Below are positions 9,508-19,256 of a DNA stretch of 64,000 bases, piece after piece. Origin of the DNA: Tardiphaga sp. vice304 (GTDB lineage: Bacteria > Pseudomonadota > Alphaproteobacteria > Rhizobiales > Xanthobacteraceae); the NCBI RefSeq assembly GCF_007018905.1, contig NZ_CP041402.1:5568001-5632000 (forward strand). Direction: 5' to 3'. Both the position numbers and the translations under genes were made by a program. The notes below the pieces were generated by a model. That model was not told the DNA's origin. It worked only from the letters and a program-made list of their open reading frames with translations, and did no database searches. How positions within the stretch are numbered: position 1 is the first letter of the stretch; each line of letters begins with the position of its first letter.

Positions 9508-10413
9508 TCACGCCTCGGTGGCGTAGCTCGACAATTTGACCCGCAGCATCTCGATCAGCTTCGTCCGCACGGGATCGCGGGTGCCGCGCGTCCACGCTGC
9601 GGCGAGCGGCAGCCTGTTCATCGCTGACATCGCCAGCGGCACGTAGCAGACGCCACGCGCCGCCATCCGCGACGTCCAGCGCGGCACGATCGCGACGCCG
9701 AGTTCGGCGGCGACCAGATTGACGATGGTCTGCTTCTCGTCGGCCACCTGCACCACATTCGCGCGGACGCCTGCCTCCGCAAACAGCTTCATCGTCAGGT
9801 CATGGCTGTGCGGCCGCGACCGCCGCTCCGGCACGATCAGAGGCTCGTCGGCCAGATCGGCTATCGTCAGGCTCGAGCGATCCGCGAGGGGGTGCCGGTT
9901 GGACACCGCGACCACCGCGGTCTCGTGGAACAGGAACAGGAATTCCAACCGTTTGTCGGCGCGGTCCGGTGGCCGCACGAAAGCAAGATCCAGCCCGCCG
10001 GACAGCAGCCGCGGCAGCAGACGGATGGTCTTGTCTTCCACCAGTTGCACCGCGACCTCCGGCTGCTGCTCGCGCATGTCGTGCAGCAGCGCCGGCAGCA
10101 GCCCGGCCGCAGCGCTATCGATCGCGCCGATGCGGATCGTGGCTGCGCGATCCCGCGCCCGGGCACGAAAACTCGCCGCCAGCCGATCGGCCTGCGCGAG
10201 CAATTCCTGCGCCTGTAGCAGAAACGCCGCGCCATCCTCGGTCAGCGCCACGCTGCGCGTGGTCCGCGTCAGCAACCGTGTGCCGAGATCGTCTTCCAGC
10301 ATCCGCACATGGCGGCCGAGCGCCGCCGGCATCATGTCGAGCTGCTGGGCGGCCCGCCCGAAATGCAGCTCCTCGGCGGCGGCCACAAAACAGCGCAACT
10401 GGTGCAGGTCCAT
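9508..10413 (-). CDS. LysR-family transcriptional regulator
   Basis: 301 residues. The N-terminal winged helix-turn-helix ([20 protein letters not shown], then [12 protein letters not shown]) is a standard LysR DNA-binding domain. Residues about 90-300 form a LysR substrate-binding domain ([15 protein letters not shown]). It is divergent from the tartrate/D-malate dehydrogenase gene at 10558, with 144 bases between them. LysR proteins usually control the neighbouring divergent operon with its substrate as coinducer, so a dicarboxylate ligand is likely. Its stop lies 6 bases from that of the convergent Gre gene. Confidence 0.93.
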   Translation of the reverse strand: MDLHQLRCFVAAAEELHFGRAAQQLDMMPAALGRHVRMLEDDLGTRLLTRTTRSVALTEDGAAFLLQAQELLAQADRLAASFRARARDRAATIRIGAIDSAAAGLLPALLHDMREQQPEVAVQLVEDKTIRLLPRLLSGGLDLAFVRPPDRADKRLEFLFLFHETAVVAVSNRHPLADRSSLTIADLADEPLIVPERRSRPHSHDLTMKLFAEAGVRANVVQVADEKQTIVNLVAAELGVAIVPRWTSRMAARGVCYVPLAMSAMNRLPLAAAWTRGTRDPVRTKLIEMLRVKLSSYATEA

Positions 10414-10557
10414 CCTCGTCTCCCCTGCCCCAGATTACATCATTTATTTGTATAAACCAATGCGGTTGAGCCCGGTCTCGCATGGCCTCACGGTGCCGGC
10501 GCCGCCAACGCGCGGCAGCGGATGCACCAAGACCAAGACGACCCAGTGAGGAATCTT

Positions 10558-11631
10558 ATGCGCGAATATTCCATTGCGGCTATCCCGGCCGACGGTATCG
10601 GCCCCGAAGTGATCGCCGCCGGCACCACCGTGCTGGAAAGCCTCGCCAAGCGCATCGGCGACGTGAAATTCAACGTCGAAACCTTCGACTGGGGCTCGGC
10701 CTATTACCGCAAGCACGGCGTCATGATGCCGGCCGACGGCCTGGCGCAGCTGAAGAAATTCGACGCCATCTATTTCGGCGCGGTCGGCGCGCCCGACGTG
10801 CCCGACCACATCACGCTGTGGGGCCTGCGGCTACCGATTTGCCAGGGCTTCGACCAATACGCCAATGTGCGTCCGACCAAGATCCTGCCCGGCATCACCT
10901 CGCCGCTGCGTAATGTCGGGATCGGCGATCTCGACTGGGTGATTGTGCGGGAGAACTCCGAAGGTGAGTATGCCGGCTGCGGCGGGCGCGTGCACCGCGG
11001 GCTACCGGAAGAAGTCGGCACCGAAGTCGCGATCTTCACCCGCGTCGGCGTGCAGCGGATCATGCGCTACGCGTTCAAACTGGCGCAGTCGCGCCCGCGG
11101 AAATTCCTTACGGTCGTCACCAAGTCGAACGCGCAGCGCCATGGCATGGTGATGTGGGACGAGATCGCCGAGGAAGTGTCGAAGGAATTCCCCGATGTCA
11201 GCTGGGACAAGATGCTGGTCGATGCCATGACCGTGCGGATGACCCTGAAGCCGCAGAGCCTCGACACCATCGTCGCCACCAACCTGCATGCCGACATCCT
11301 GTCGGATCTCGCCGGCGCGCTGGCCGGCAGCCTCGGCGTCGCGCCCACCGCCAATATCGATCCCGAACGCCGTTTCCCCTCGATGTTCGAGCCGATCCAC
11401 GGCTCGGCCTTCGACATCACCGGCAAGGGCATCGCCAACCCCGTCGCCAGCTTCTGGACCGCAGCCCAGATGCTCGACCATCTCGGCGAGAGCGACGCCG
11501 CAACGCGGCTGATGCGGGCGGTGGAGCAGGTCACCGGCGCCGGCATCCTAACGCCGGACGTCGGCGGCACCGCCACCACGCAACAGGTGACCGACGCCGT
11601 GGTGGAGGCGATCCAGAGTTCCAACATCTGA
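10558..11631 (+). CDS. Tartrate dehydrogenase / decarboxylating D-malate dehydrogenase
   Basis: 357 residues from the ATG at 10558, preceded by GTGAGGA. It belongs to the isocitrate/isopropylmalate dehydrogenase fold: IPADGIGPEV at the N-terminus, VRENSEGEYAG (about 135-145), the catalytic Lys/Asp region DAMTVRM and ATNLHADILSDL (about 235-255), and FEPIHGSAFDITGKG. The combination LPICQGFDQYANVRP and the VRENSEGEY loop is typical of the tartrate dehydrogenase/D-malate subfamily. It oxidises (R)-malate or tartrate with NAD and can decarboxylate. The divergent LysR gene and the following Bug gene fit a dicarboxylate uptake and catabolism unit; the exact substrate is inferred. Confidence 0.88.
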   Translation: MREYSIAAIPADGIGPEVIAAGTTVLESLAKRIGDVKFNVETFDWGSAYYRKHGVMMPADGLAQLKKFDAIYFGAVGAPDVPDHITLWGLRLPICQGFDQYANVRPTKILPGITSPLRNVGIGDLDWVIVRENSEGEYAGCGGRVHRGLPEEVGTEVAIFTRVGVQRIMRYAFKLAQSRPRKFLTVVTKSNAQRHGMVMWDEIAEEVSKEFPDVSWDKMLVDAMTVRMTLKPQSLDTIVATNLHADILSDLAGALAGSLGVAPTANIDPERRFPSMFEPIHGSAFDITGKGIANPVASFWTAAQMLDHLGESDAATRLMRAVEQVTGAGILTPDVGGTATTQQVTDAVVEAIQSSNI

Positions 11632-11692
11632 ACGGCATCGTCCACAAAAGCGGATGATGAGCGACCCCATAAAAACAGTCAGGGAGGCCAAC

Positions 11693-12661
11693 ATGAAGCT
11701 GAACGTCATTGCTGCGATCGCATTTGCCGTGACCACCTGTCCCGCCTACGCGCAAACCTACCCCAGCAAGCCGATCACCATGCTGGTGCCGTTTGCCGCC
11801 GGCGGCGCGACCGATACGGTGGCGCGGGTCACGGCCGTGACCATGTCGAAGATCCTCGGCCAGACCATCATCATCGAGAACGCCACGGGCGCCGGCGGCA
11901 CCATCGCCGCGGCGCGGGCCGCACGCGCCGAGCCCGATGGCTACACGCTGCTGATCCATCACATCGGCATCTCGACCGCCGCAACGCTGTATCGCAAGCT
12001 GCCTTACGATACCAAGACGGCGTTCGCGCCGATCGGCCTCGTCACCAATGCGCCGATGACCATCATCGGCCGGCCCGGCCTGCCGCCGAACACGCTCGCC
12101 GAGCTGGTCACCTACATCAAGGCCAACGGCGACAAGATGACCTTCGGCAATGCCGGGCTCGGTGCCGCCTCGCACCTCTGCGGCATGCTGTTCATGACCG
12201 CGGTCGACAAGCAGATCCTGCCGGTGCCCTACAAGGGCAATGGCCCTGTGATGAACGACCTGATCGCCGGGCAGATCGACATGACCTGCGACCAGACCAC
12301 CAATACCACCGGCCCGATCGCCGCCAAGCTGGTCAAGAGCTACGCCATCACCACCAAAACGCGGCTGGCGTCGATGCCGGACCTGCCGACCGCCGACGAG
12401 GCCGGGCTGAAGGGTTTCGAGGTCGGCGCCTGGCACGGCATCTACGCGCCGAAGGGCACACCCGACGAGATCGTCCAGAAACTCTCGAAGACGCTGCAGC
12501 AGGCCCTGAGCGATCCCGACCTGGTGAAGCGCTTCAACGACATCAATACCGAGCCCGTCGCGCAGGACCAGGCGACGCCGGCCGCCCTGAAAGCGACCTT
12601 GCTCAGCGAAGTCGATCGCTGGGCGCCGATCATCCGGGCGGCGAACCAGTTCGCCGATTAA
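11693..12661 (+). CDS. Bug-family tripartite tricarboxylate transporter substrate-binding protein
   Basis: 322 residues from the ATG at 11693, preceded by AGGGAGG. A signal peptide (residues 1-20, ending CPAYA) leads into the Bug/TctC pattern YPSKPITMLVPFAAGG, IIENATGAGG, GYTLLIHHIG, VPYKGNGPVMNDLIAGQID and the PDLPTADEAGLKGFE segment. Bug proteins are periplasmic venus-flytrap proteins that deliver carboxylic acids to TctAB-type permeases; orphans can act as sensors. No TctA/TctB genes are seen nearby. It follows the dehydrogenase by 61 bases and is closed by a strong hairpin. Confidence 0.92.
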   Translation: MKLNVIAAIAFAVTTCPAYAQTYPSKPITMLVPFAAGGATDTVARVTAVTMSKILGQTIIIENATGAGGTIAAARAARAEPDGYTLLIHHIGISTAATLYRKLPYDTKTAFAPIGLVTNAPMTIIGRPGLPPNTLAELVTYIKANGDKMTFGNAGLGAASHLCGMLFMTAVDKQILPVPYKGNGPVMNDLIAGQIDMTCDQTTNTTGPIAAKLVKSYAITTKTRLASMPDLPTADEAGLKGFEVGAWHGIYAPKGTPDEIVQKLSKTLQQALSDPDLVKRFNDINTEPVAQDQATPAALKATLLSEVDRWAPIIRAANQFAD

Positions 12662-12671
12662 GCGATGCGCG

Positions 12672-12698
12672 AGCCCCACGGCGGGATGCCGTGGGGCT
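12672..12698 (+). terminator. Strong hairpin terminator after the Bug gene
   Basis: An 11-bp perfect stem (AGCCCCACGGC / GCCGTGGGGCT) with a 5-base loop GGGAT lies 10 bases after the stop at 12661 and is followed by TTGA. It ends the dehydrogenase-Bug transcript. From here to 12982 no gene or repeat is seen; the stretch probably holds the promoter of the dehydratase gene. Confidence 0.85.
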
Positions 12699-12982
12699 TT
12701 GACCTGCACGGATAGGCCGTTCTGCCCCGCTTGTTCGGCGCGCGATACGGCCGTCGCGCGCAGCTGCCGCGCGGTTCAATCCGATTGTGTTCGCGATCCC
12801 CGGGGGTTAGACACTGGGCAAGCCGATTTCGGTCAATTTTCTCGACGGCGTCGCGGCTTTGCCACGACAGGTGCCAGGCAGAATTTTACACGCAATCAGG
12901 CCAGCGAGGTGTTCGAGCCGGTGACCTCTACCGGACGCCCGCCGTTCACGACAAATAAGTCGCCGCCAGGAAGGAACCCGCC

Positions 12983-14851
12983 GTGTCCAAATCGCCCGTC
13001 GTCCGCATCGACCATCATCCCGGCCGCTCCGCCCAGACTTTCGGCATGGCCAAGGTACTCGGCACCGATACGAGCCTGATTCACGAGCCGTCGGTCGGCG
13101 TCGTCGGCACCAAGGGCGACAGCCAGTGCTACATGGGCGTGGCCTCCAAGGTGGACGCGATCCACGCCGCCCTGAAGAGCCGCATCGGCCAGGGCGAAGG
13201 CCAGCTCAGACTGCGCCTGGTGCAGCCGGAATACACCATCGCGACCTCGGACGGCATCCGCAACGGCACGCGCGAGATGCGCTATTCGCTGATCGGCCGC
13301 GAAGTCACCCATGATGCGCTGTCCGAACATCTCAACGCCACCGGGCTCGCCGGCACCATCGCCGTGGTCGCCTGCGACAAGCCGCCGGTCGGCACGCTGG
13401 CCGCGCTACTCGAACACAACGAGCCCGGCATCATCATGTCGGACGGCTCGATCCATCCCGGCAAGGACCCGGAAACTGGCGAGGCGCTCGACATCGTCAG
13501 CGCCTATCAGGTCGCCGGCAGCACCGACGCCGCTCTGCGCGACCGCGTCGCCTGCAACGCCTGCCCCGGCATCGGCAGCTGCGGCGGCATCTTCACCTAC
13601 AACACCATGCAGACCTTCATCGGCGTGGTCGGCATGCAGCCGCTGCACATGGTGGCGCCGCCGTCCGACGATCCGCGCCGCTTGAAGGAATTCCCCGAGC
13701 AGCTGGTCGAATACCTCGCCCAGATGATGGCCAAGGGGTTGAAGCCGCGCGACATCGTGGTGCGCGATTCGATCCGCAACGCCGTGATCGTCTCGCTGGC
13801 GATCGGCGGCTCGACCAATGTCACGCTGCATGCGCCGGAAATCGCGCGCGCCGCGGGCTTCAGTGACTTCTGGAAAGAGGTCATGACGCCGGCTGAGTTC
13901 AACTACCTATCGCAATATGTCGTGCCGGTGCTCACCGACGCCCGACCATACGGCAAATATTCGATGGTCGATATCGATGCTGTCGGCGGCGTGCAGGTGA
14001 TCGTGCGTGAATTGCTGGAGGCAGGCCTGCTCAATGGCGACGTCATGACCTGCACCGGCGAGACGCTGGCCGAACAGGTCAAGCGCCTGGGCACGCCGAG
14101 CGCCGACGGCCGTGTGATCTACACCGTCGCCAAGCCCTACAAGCCGACCGGCGGCCTGCGCGTGCTCGGCGGCAACCTGTCACCGGAATTCTCGGCGATC
14201 CTGAAGCTCGCCGGCGTCGAGGGCGGGCTGGAGGACAACCTGTTCCGCGGCCGTGCCCGCGTGTTCGAGGGCGAGCAGCATCTGCTCGCCGCGCTCGACA
14301 CGACGCCGGAGAAATTCGAGAACCACGACATGGTGATCGTGCGCTATGAGGGCCCGAGCGGCGCGCCGGGCATGCCGGAAATGCTCGATCCGACCTCGCG
14401 CATCACGACGCTATGCCGCGAGCGCGGCATCGTGATCGCGCTGATGACCGATGCGCGCTTCTCCGGCGGATCGGTCGGCCTGGTGATCGGCCATGTCGGC
14501 CCCGAGGCGAGCCTCGGCGGACCGATCGCGATGGTGCAGGACGGCGACGAGATCGTGGCGGATCTCAACAACAACGAACTGAACTGCACGCCGCTGTCGG
14601 ATCCAGCGATCCTGAAGCAGCGCACCGACGCCTGGAACAAGGTGGTCGCGGCCAATGGCGGCGTTCATCCGAACTGCGGCGACGCCGACACAAGGCTGCT
14701 GCACCGCGCCCGCCTCACCGCCGTTCCCGCCACGCGCGGCGCGGGGCTGCATCCCAACCGCGAAGTCTGGGTGCGGCTGCCGCGCGAAGCCGTGCGCTCC
14801 GGCTTCGTGCCGTCGAACAGGCACCGGCCCGAGGCCGACAAGGCCTTCTAG
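12983..14851 (+). CDS. IlvD/Edd-family dehydratase
   Basis: 622 residues from a GTG preceded by GGAAGGA. Family signatures are present: VACDKPPVGT (about 128-137), the cluster-binding cysteine region CNACPGIGSCGGIFTYNTM (about 191-209), SLAIGGSTNVTLHAPEIA (about 271-288) and DARFSGGSVGLVIGHVGPEA (about 490-509). The family removes water from dihydroxy acids or sugar acids through an iron-sulfur cluster. The leading part (VGVVGTKGDSQCYMG) and the length fit the sugar-acid/accessory subgroup better than housekeeping IlvD (about 560-610). Together with the upstream dehydrogenase and Bug genes it suggests hydroxy-acid catabolism; the substrate is unknown. Confidence 0.85.
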   Translation: MSKSPVVRIDHHPGRSAQTFGMAKVLGTDTSLIHEPSVGVVGTKGDSQCYMGVASKVDAIHAALKSRIGQGEGQLRLRLVQPEYTIATSDGIRNGTREMRYSLIGREVTHDALSEHLNATGLAGTIAVVACDKPPVGTLAALLEHNEPGIIMSDGSIHPGKDPETGEALDIVSAYQVAGSTDAALRDRVACNACPGIGSCGGIFTYNTMQTFIGVVGMQPLHMVAPPSDDPRRLKEFPEQLVEYLAQMMAKGLKPRDIVVRDSIRNAVIVSLAIGGSTNVTLHAPEIARAAGFSDFWKEVMTPAEFNYLSQYVVPVLTDARPYGKYSMVDIDAVGGVQVIVRELLEAGLLNGDVMTCTGETLAEQVKRLGTPSADGRVIYTVAKPYKPTGGLRVLGGNLSPEFSAILKLAGVEGGLEDNLFRGRARVFEGEQHLLAALDTTPEKFENHDMVIVRYEGPSGAPGMPEMLDPTSRITTLCRERGIVIALMTDARFSGGSVGLVIGHVGPEASLGGPIAMVQDGDEIVADLNNNELNCTPLSDPAILKQRTDAWNKVVAANGGVHPNCGDADTRLLHRARLTAVPATRGAGLHPNREVWVRLPREAVRSGFVPSNRHRPEADKAF

Positions 14852-14883
14852 GACTTGTCCTTCGCCCCACACGGCCGGCCATC

Positions 14884-14910
14884 ACAGCCCCGCATTGCGT
14901 GCGGGGCTGT
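14884..14910 (+). terminator. Hairpin terminator after the dehydratase gene
   Basis: An 11-bp perfect stem (ACAGCCCCGCA / TGCGGGGCTGT) with loop TTGCG begins 32 bases after the dehydratase stop. There is no T-run on the plus side, so termination strength is uncertain. Confidence 0.65.
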
Positions 14911-15003
14911 CGCGCGTTCAGCCGCAGCCGGCCGCGGCGCGGCGCTGAAAGGTTCGTCGACACGCCCCGGCTTTGAGGCGCATATGAACCACTCGGGTTC
15001 CCG

Positions 15004-16089
15004 GTGGACGGCATCGTGACAGATCAAGCGCAAGGCAGTCCTGGAGTGTCGCTGGCGGATCTTGGATGGTCCGGTTTTTTCGGCGCGCAGATCCTGCCAG
15101 AGGAGACCGACGCGCTGCCCGTCCGCATTTCCGGGGTGCATCGGTCGCGCATGGCGGCGATGTCCCGGACGGGGCCCATCCGGCTGGTGCTTCCGGCCAA
15201 AACCAACACCGGCGATTACGCCGTCGGCGACTGGGTGCTGGTCGAGCCGCAGACTCACTTGCTGCAACGCCGCCTGGCGCGCAAGACGGTGCTGCAGCGG
15301 CGCACCGAGGGCAGCCCGACGCCGCAACTGGCCGGCGCCAATATCGATACGCTGTTCATCGTCACCTCGTCCAATGCCGAGTTCAACGTCGCCCGGCTGG
15401 AGCGCTATCTGGCGCTGGCCAATGAGGCCGGCATCACGCCGGTGATCGTGCTGACCAAGGCCGACCTCACGGAGCACGCCGGGTCCTATCTCGACCAAGC
15501 CAGCGCGCTGCAGCGCGGGCTTTCGGTGATCGTCTCCAATCCCAATGCCGCGGATGCGGCAAGCGCCTTGCGCGCATGGTGCGGCGACGGACAGACCGTG
15601 GCGCTGGTCGGCTCGTCGGGGGTCGGCAAATCGACCATGGTCAACGCGCTGACGGGCGCGGCCCCGGAGCAGCATCAGCCCACCGGCAGCATTCGCGAGC
15701 ATGATGCGCAGGGCCGCCACACCACCACCTCGCGCTCGCTGCATGCGATGGCCGGCGGCGGCTGGGTGATCGATACGCCGGGCATGCGGACGCTCCATGT
15801 CAGCGACGCCGCCGCGGGAATCCACGAGCTGTTTGCAGAAATCACCGAACTTGCTCCGCGGTGCAAGTTTCGCGATTGCACCCATGCCCACGAGCCGGGC
15901 TGCGCCGTCCGCGCCGCGGTCGCCGCCGGCGAGCTGGAGCCGGAGCGTCTGGACCGCTGGCGCGCCATGGTCACGGAAAATCGCACCAACACGCCGAAGC
16001 CGGCGAAGCCCGGCGACAGCCGACCCGGCGAAAGCCGACCTGCCGGCGGCAGACCCGGCCGCCGCCGACCGCAAGCCGAAGCGGACTAA
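15004..16089 (+). CDS. rsgA: Small ribosomal subunit biogenesis GTPase RsgA
   Basis: 361 residues from a GTG (another GTG at 15016 is possible). An OB-like N-terminal domain (about 60-105) is followed by a circularly permuted GTPase domain with motif order G4 (LTKADL, about 157-162), G1 (GSSGVGKSTMVN, about 203-214), G2/G3 (DTPGM, about 259-263), and a zinc-binding C-terminal domain CKFRDCTHAHEPGCAV (about 285-300). RsgA releases RbfA and checks the decoding centre during late 30S maturation. The last ~30 residues are a Pro/Gly/Arg-rich tail. Confidence 0.95.
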   Translation: MDGIVTDQAQGSPGVSLADLGWSGFFGAQILPEETDALPVRISGVHRSRMAAMSRTGPIRLVLPAKTNTGDYAVGDWVLVEPQTHLLQRRLARKTVLQRRTEGSPTPQLAGANIDTLFIVTSSNAEFNVARLERYLALANEAGITPVIVLTKADLTEHAGSYLDQASALQRGLSVIVSNPNAADAASALRAWCGDGQTVALVGSSGVGKSTMVNALTGAAPEQHQPTGSIREHDAQGRHTTTSRSLHAMAGGGWVIDTPGMRTLHVSDAAAGIHELFAEITELAPRCKFRDCTHAHEPGCAVRAAVAAGELEPERLDRWRAMVTENRTNTPKPAKPGDSRPGESRPAGGRPGRRRPQAEAD

Positions 16090-16237
16090 CGCCGCAACCG
16101 GTTTGACGCGCGTGCACGACCGATCGGGCGCGGCTGGGAGCGCCGTGTTGGCGGAATTGGCCAGGTGGTTGCCGGCAAACCGGTGGATACAGAGTGGCGG
16201 GCCACGCCCGACGATGTATAGCGCAGGCATCCTTCTG

Positions 16238-16834
16238 TCAGACCGCCGCAGGAAGCGGGTCGGTGCCCTCGCTCAGGATGGCGAGATACCCCCGGTAACT
16301 GAACACGCGGCCCCGCTTGCGGCCGGTGACTTCTTCGACGATGCCGAACCGCTCCAGATCGGCGAGCGCCGCATTGACCGTGGGGGCAGAGAGGCCTGTC
16401 TGGCGAACGAGCTGGTTGGCCATCAGATAGGGGGTCTGCTGAAACAGATCGTGAATGCGCAGCACCGATCCTGCCCGATCGCTGTCCACCGCGATGCGCT
16501 CGCGGTCTTGCTTGAACAACTCGACGATCCGGGTGGCGGCATCGAACGCCTGATTGGCAGTGTCCGCGACGCCCGTGTGGAAGAAGTCGAGCCAGGCTTC
16601 CCACGCGCCATGTTCGCGAACCTCCTGAAGCAGTCGGTAATGGTCGGCGCGATGGGTTTTGAGATAGAGGCTCAGATAGAGCAGCGGCTTGCGCAGCACG
16701 CCGTTGACGCAGAGATACAGCGTGACCAGCAAACGGCCGATCCTGCCGTTGCCGTCGAGGAACGGGTGGATGGTCTCGAATTGAACATGCAGCGGCAGCG
16801 CACACACCAGGGAAGAGGATCTCGTTGCCGGCAT
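16238..16834 (-). pseudogene. Fic-family protein, N-terminal half missing
   Basis: 198 residues that begin just before the Fic catalytic loop: HVQFETIHPFLDGNGRIGR carries the complete HPFxxGNGRxxR motif that AMPylates target hydroxyls. A Fic-associated C-terminal part and a winged helix (LVRQTGLSAPTVNAALADLE) follow. Intact Fic/DUF4172-type proteins of this class are about 350-380 residues and have an N-terminal half, including the inhibitory helix or substrate-lid region, that is absent here; no matching frame was found in 16835-16950. I read it as a 5'-truncated remnant, though a short active protein cannot be excluded. Confidence 0.72.
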
Positions 16835-16953
16835 GAAGTTGTTTGCCAGAGGCGCCGAGCTTTATCTGGCGATGAATTGACCCACGCGTCCATGGCGCAC
16901 GCTGTCTAGAATGCGGGCGCGCTCGACCTTTAGGCTGCCGGAGCGGCGTCCCT

Positions 16954-18174
16954 TCAGGACGCGCCGGCGAGTGACGCGTTCTTGCGCACGCTTTCCAGCA
17001 GCGACGTCCGCATCAGGAAGGCGCGGTGTGCGACCGGATCGGCGGCCGTGCGCCTCAAATGGTCGAAATTCGCCTCGCGCGCCGCAGGGTCCCTCTCCTC
17101 CAGCCGCTTTTTATTGGCGATTGTCTGCTGCTGGACATATTCGATATTCATCGGTCGCCGGATGCCATTGTAGCGATCCAGATCTGTCTCGGGAAGCTGG
17201 TCGAGCATGACCGCAGCGAGCTGGTCTGCCAGTTGCATGGCGTCATGCACACCGCAATTCAGGCCGAGGCCGCCGATCGGATTGTTGACGTGGGCGGAGT
17301 CGCCGGCCAGGAACACGCGTCCTTTGCGAAAGCTCGCGGCAACGCGTTGGTGCACGCGGTAAATGTTGCGGTGGAAAATGTCGTAGCGGCCAGCCTTAGG
17401 GAAAAACTTTTGCAGCCGCGCTTCGGTGGCCGATTCGTCCAGCACCTCTTCGTCGGTCTGTCCGGGCACGGCGGGAAACACCGCGCGCCAGCGGCCCTTG
17501 CCGTCATCGCCTGACACCTTGAACAGGTTGGCCCACTCGTCCGGATCGGAGAAATAGGCGCGGAACGCGACGCCGTGCTCGGTTGCGAAGTCGAACGGCG
17601 TCGTGAGCACCAAAAAGCGTTCTGGAAACGTATATCCCTCGAAGTCGATGTTGAGTGCCTTGCGCACCGTTGATCGGCCGCCGTCGGCACCCACCAGGTA
17701 GCTGCCGGACACGGTTTCCATGCCGAGGCCGGTTTGTGTCGTGATCTCCACGTGATCGCCGCAATCCGCAATGCTCGCGACCGGTGCCCCGAACGAGACG
17801 GAGGCATGGGGAAACGCCTTCAGCCGTTCCAGTCCCAGCCGCGCGATTTTGTGCTGCTCGCATTGCACGACAAACGGGATCTTGGTGTCCTTGGCCAGGA
17901 TCGCATGGTCGAACTCAGCCACGATGCGACGCGTCGGCCGGTCCCAGAACTGGAAGGTGGGCGCGATCAGTCCCTGCCCGATCACGTCATCGAGCAAGCC
18001 CAGCGCGCTGATCATTTCCAGCGTCGCCGGATGCAGCGTGGAGGCGCGGGGGGCTTCGTTGATGGCATCCGAAGCCTCATACAGCCGCAACGGAATGTTG
18101 CGCTGCGCGAGGGCCAGCGCCAGCAGGATTCCGACGGGACCGCCGCCGGCAATCAATACAGGTCGGTCGCTCAT
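16954..18174 (-). CDS. FAD-dependent aromatic-type monooxygenase
   Basis: 406 residues from the ATG at 18174. It has the three fingerprints of class A flavoprotein hydroxylases: the dinucleotide fold LIAGGGPVGILLALALA (about 7-23), the DG motif LVGADGGRSTVRKAL (about 162-176) and the GD motif RVFLAGDSAHVNNPIGGLGLN (about 289-309). Such enzymes hydroxylate aromatic or heteroaromatic acids with NAD(P)H and O2. It is the last gene of a minus-strand cluster after an amidohydrolase, an AA_synth protein and a (broken) Bug protein, so catabolism of a ring compound is likely; the substrate is not known. Confidence 0.88.
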   Translation of the reverse strand: MSDRPVLIAGGGPVGILLALALAQRNIPLRLYEASDAINEAPRASTLHPATLEMISALGLLDDVIGQGLIAPTFQFWDRPTRRIVAEFDHAILAKDTKIPFVVQCEQHKIARLGLERLKAFPHASVSFGAPVASIADCGDHVEITTQTGLGMETVSGSYLVGADGGRSTVRKALNIDFEGYTFPERFLVLTTPFDFATEHGVAFRAYFSDPDEWANLFKVSGDDGKGRWRAVFPAVPGQTDEEVLDESATEARLQKFFPKAGRYDIFHRNIYRVHQRVAASFRKGRVFLAGDSAHVNNPIGGLGLNCGVHDAMQLADQLAAVMLDQLPETDLDRYNGIRRPMNIEYVQQQTIANKKRLEERDPAAREANFDHLRRTAADPVAHRAFLMRTSLLESVRKNASLAGAS

Positions 18175-18187
18175 TGTTGTACGCATC

Positions 18188-19159
18188 CTATTGCTGCTGC
18201 ACGCCGGCGATTTGTACGGCTTCGGCCCATAGCGGGATGTCCTTCGCCAGCGTGGCCGCGTATTCGGCCGGCGTGTCGCCGAGCGGGTCGACGCCGTAGT
18301 TCAACAGTTGCGCGGCAAACTTCGGATCTTTCACCGCCGCCGCCATTTCCTTCGCTATCCGGTCGATAATCTCCGGCGGCGTTCTCGCCGGCGCCATCAG
18401 ACCGTTCCAGGTCAGCACGTTGAAATTCGGATAGCCGGACTCGGCGACCGTCGGCACGTCTGCCGTCAGGGGCGAACGCTTTTCGGAACTGATCGCCAGC
18501 ATCCGCACATTTCCGCCGGCGACCTGCGTCAGCGCATCGGAGAGATTGGAAAACATCGCCGGGACGTGGCCTGCCACCATGTCCGACATAGCCGGCGCGT
18601 TGCCCTTGTACGGCACGTGGGTCATCTCGATGCCGGCGCGCTTAAGAAACAGCGCCATGGAGAGATGGTTCAGGCTACCGACGCCGGCAGAGCCGTAGAC
18701 CAATTGCCCCTTGCTGGAGCGGACGTACTCCACGAATTCCTTCAACGTTTTTACGGGAATATCCTTGTTGACCACCAGCGCGAACGGATTGGTCCCGATG
18801 TTGCTGATTGGCGCAAAATCGTTCTGTGAATCGTAACGCACCTTCTGCATGGCCGGCACCACCGCCATCACCGGCAGCGCAGCAATGAACAGCGTGTAGC
18901 CGTCCGGTGTCGCCCGTTTCACCATCTCGGCTGCAATGGCACCGCCGGCACCCGGCCGATTTTCCACCACGAACGACTACTTGCCGAAGGCATCGCCCAG
19001 CCACTGCGCAGACATGCGGCCGATACCATCGGTGTTGCCGCCAGCTGCGAACGGTACGATCACCGTCACCGGCTTTTGCGGCCAGGATTGCGCCCGCGCG
19101 CCCGAGGAGAAAAGGGCGGCTCCGGCAGCGCGGCCGATGACGTTGCGGCGAGTGTGCAT
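18188..19159 (-). pseudogene. Bug-family binding protein interrupted by one amber codon
   Basis: The frame from the ATG at 19159 encodes an Arg-Arg signal peptide (MHTRRNVIGRAAGAALF), then the Bug start WPQKPVTVIVPFAAGGNTDG. It reaches LGDAFGK, hits TAG at 18977-18979 and continues without frame change as SFVVENRPGAGGAIAAEMV to the end (VQIAGVQQQ). In Bug proteins this position reads xGxxFVVENRPGAGG, so the stop is most simply a CAG (Gln) to TAG change. Everything else is full length (about 323 codons). A GTG restart at 18970 would lack the signal peptide. It lies 13 bases before the monooxygenase start and would have been the uptake component of the cluster. Confidence 0.85.
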
Positions 19160-19256
19160 GATAATCTCCATTGTCAGTGCGCGCGAAACGATTGATGCGA
19201 TGTCCGTTTTTGCGTCGACCTACGGGCAAGGCCGGTAACCATGCCGGCGCGCGGTG

